Positions 63,853-64,000 of a stretch of DNA of 64,000 nt are shown piece by piece. The stretch is from contig NZ_JSAK01000001.1 in NCBI RefSeq assembly GCF_000802965.1, positions 175,061-239,060 of the forward strand, given 5' to 3'. Position 1 is the first letter of the stretch. Each line of letters starts with the position of its first letter. The translations under genes and the position numbers were made by a program. A model generated the notes under the pieces. It did no database searches, was not told the DNA's origin, and saw nothing but the letters and a program-made list of their open reading frames with translations. This DNA is from Pseudomonas fluorescens (GTDB lineage Bacteria > Pseudomonadota > Gammaproteobacteria > Pseudomonadales > Pseudomonadaceae).

Positions 63853-64000
63853 TGAACGCGTACACCATCCAACAACGAGGTCGAGCGTTAGCTCGCCTCG
63901 CGGAGCTGTTGCGGTTTACGCCCCCTCGAGAGGCCGAGTGGAGGTTCTGCGCAGTGGGCAAACCGGCATGGATGCCGGTTTAGCCGCCCCCGGCCATGGA
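63853..64000. other. Region at right edge with short palindromes, no gene recognised
   Basis: No coding frame is convincing here. A perfect palindrome AAACCGGCAT-GG-ATGCCGGTTT lies at 63960-63981, and a shorter GAGC-gtta-GCTC dyad lies near 63893. The closeness to the edge prevents a fuller reading; it may be another intergenic repeat or the start of one. Confidence 0.4.

Noticed and set aside
1..64000. CRISPR arrays, tRNA or rRNA genes
   Set aside because: No regularly spaced repeats of suitable length and no tRNA- or rRNA-like sequence were recognised.

Overview
The window is a chromosomal stretch of a Pseudomonas of the P. fluorescens group. The evidence is the fleQ-fleS-fleR, fleN, flhF and fliA regulators, the cheYZAB-motCD-parC-parP-cheW order, HsbA/HsbR/HptB, Pseudomonas-type REP palindromes and high-GC codon use. 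All core genes are on the + strand except a two-gene FlhB-like/FliK-like unit.

Layout. (1) 1-6.5 kb: a flagellin-modification cluster. It holds a methyltransferase cut by the window edge, PseF, a PseG fused to a GNAT domain, PseI, a ketoacyl-ACP synthase III-like enzyme, a Maf/DUF115 protein and a small orphan. (2) 6.7-10.4 kb: fliC, flaG, fliD, fliS and a fliT-like gene, with FliA-type promoters before fliC and fliS. (3) 10.6-20.8 kb: fleQ, fleSR and fliEFGHIJ. (4) 21-23.4 kb: the HsbA-HsbR-HptB phosphorelay/partner-switch genes. (5) 23.5-35.8 kb: fliKLMNOPQR, flhB, flhA, flhF, fleN and fliA. (6) 36-45 kb: cheY, cheZ, cheA, cheB, motC, motD, parC, a CheW-domain ParP-like gene, cheW and a DUF2802 gene. 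(7) 45.2-54.1 kb: an accessory type VI secretion island. It encodes PAAR, an unknown thiolase-like protein, VgrG, a phospholipase D effector (Tle5 family) and two Sel1-repeat lipoproteins that are probable immunity proteins. It is bounded by direct copies of the 3' end of an flhB-like gene, a decayed copy on the left and the intact gene on the right. (8) 54.2-56.1 kb: the intact flhB-like and fliK-like genes on the minus strand. (9) 56.3-63.7 kb: the cytochrome c maturation operon ccmABCDEFGHI and a small lipoprotein.

How it works together. The pse-type genes make and handle the sugar that decorates flagellin. FleQ (with sigma-54) and FleSR would activate the class II and III operons; I can read sigma-54 -24/-12 elements upstream of fleS, fliE, fliK, fliL and, more weakly, flhA and fliD. 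FliA then drives late genes such as fliC and fliS. FlhF and FleN set number and place of the flagellum, and ParC/ParP the place of the chemotaxis array. Hsb proteins tie the anti-sigma factor FlgM and surface behaviour to the Gac network in P. aeruginosa.

The most notable findings are the VgrG-phospholipase island with its diverged flhB-like direct repeat and paired 21-bp palindromic repeats at its left end, the unknown thiolase-like protein between PAAR and VgrG, the PseG-GNAT fusion, four repeated motifs inside CheA, and poly-G tracts in maf, fliD and between the two immunity genes. No tRNA, rRNA, CRISPR array, transposase or integrase was seen.
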